Assembly (NCBI GenBank): GCA_020635075.1
Contig: JACKAM010000001.1
Location: 62,001 to 126,000, forward strand
Source of the DNA: Pseudobdellovibrionaceae bacterium
GTDB lineage: Bacteria; Bdellovibrionota; Bdellovibrionia; Bdellovibrionales; UBA1609
DNA length: 64,000 nucleotides
Direction: 5' to 3'
Positions 63,850-64,000 of the stretch are shown here, piece after piece. The notes beneath the pieces were generated by a model that did no database searches, was not told the DNA's origin, and was given only the letters and a program-made list of their open reading frames with translations. Both the position numbers and the translations under genes were made by a program. Every line of letters begins with the position of its first letter. Position 1 is the first letter of the stretch.

Positions 63850-64000
63850 AAACAGTCCTCCCTGGACACGCATTGTCTAGTTTACCGCCATTCGTCGGGC
63901 TTACACACTATCCCTCTCAATACGAGGCACAAATTCTTTAGGTTTATGAGTCATTTTGAGAAAGCGACCAACTAATTGACGAAATGGACTGCTTAGTAGA

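Noticed and set aside
63874..64000. Possible gene start at the right edge
   Set aside because: No start with ribosome site or coding pattern could be supported in the last 127 bases.

Overview
The window looks like a chromosomal segment of a Gram-negative predator-type bacterium, most probably a member of the Bdellovibrionota. This is an inference. It rests on the density of lipoproteins and outer-membrane barrels, a TIGR02147-type helix-turn-helix protein, a stand-alone RRM RNA-binding protein, a repetitive HNH nuclease and 'AHE(V/M)GTP' histidine kinases. No rRNA, tRNA, CRISPR array, transposase or prophage was found.

Layout. 0-5 kb: a PAS histidine kinase faces a single-domain response regulator, followed by hpf, a CBS protein, a second histidine kinase, an RNase Z-like hydrolase and a 2'-5' RNA ligase. 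5-16 kb: a three-repeat lipoprotein; a secreted protein next to a cytoplasmic HTH protein that carries the same domain; an ABC exporter; an FKBP lipoprotein; an endo/exonuclease-phosphatase; a leucyl aminopeptidase; a parvulin; a barrel protein; an alkaline phosphatase. 16-26.4 kb, all minus strand: a surface-protein cluster with three paralogous PKD lipoproteins, a VWA/thrombospondin-3 protein, a related TSP3 lipoprotein, an MlaC-like protein and a conserved unknown. Four starts in this cluster have sigma-54 type -24/-12 promoters. Three of those also have a TGACA..TGTC inverted repeat 51-53 bp further upstream. 26.6-35.3 kb: mostly metabolic and envelope genes (FadD-like ligase, tandem PTPS-like protein, aldehyde dehydrogenase, YceI, RRM protein, matrixin, gpmA). 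35.5-54.3 kb: a three-gene module (large lipoprotein, about 1040-residue metzincin lipoprotein, outer-membrane barrel) that occurs twice, separated by an HNH nuclease and small unknown genes. 55-64 kb: a DUF6580-like membrane protein, CNT nucleoside transporter, alpha/beta hydrolase, amidohydrolase, ATP-grasp enzyme and a cysteine-rich poly-Asp secreted protein.

Non-coding structure is concentrated in 33-56 kb. One family of hairpin elements (42.2, 54.5, 55.6 kb) has a conserved core and outer arms that change sequence between copies while staying self-complementary. A second, terminal-inverted-repeat family (33.5, 47.15, 54.6 kb, plus a remnant at 55.8 kb) behaves the same way. A third short repeat brackets the small-gene block at 43.9-45.3 kb.

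The two best candidates for an undescribed system are the sigma-54/UAS-linked surface cluster at 16-26 kb and the duplicated lipoprotein-metzincin-barrel module at 35.5-54.3 kb.
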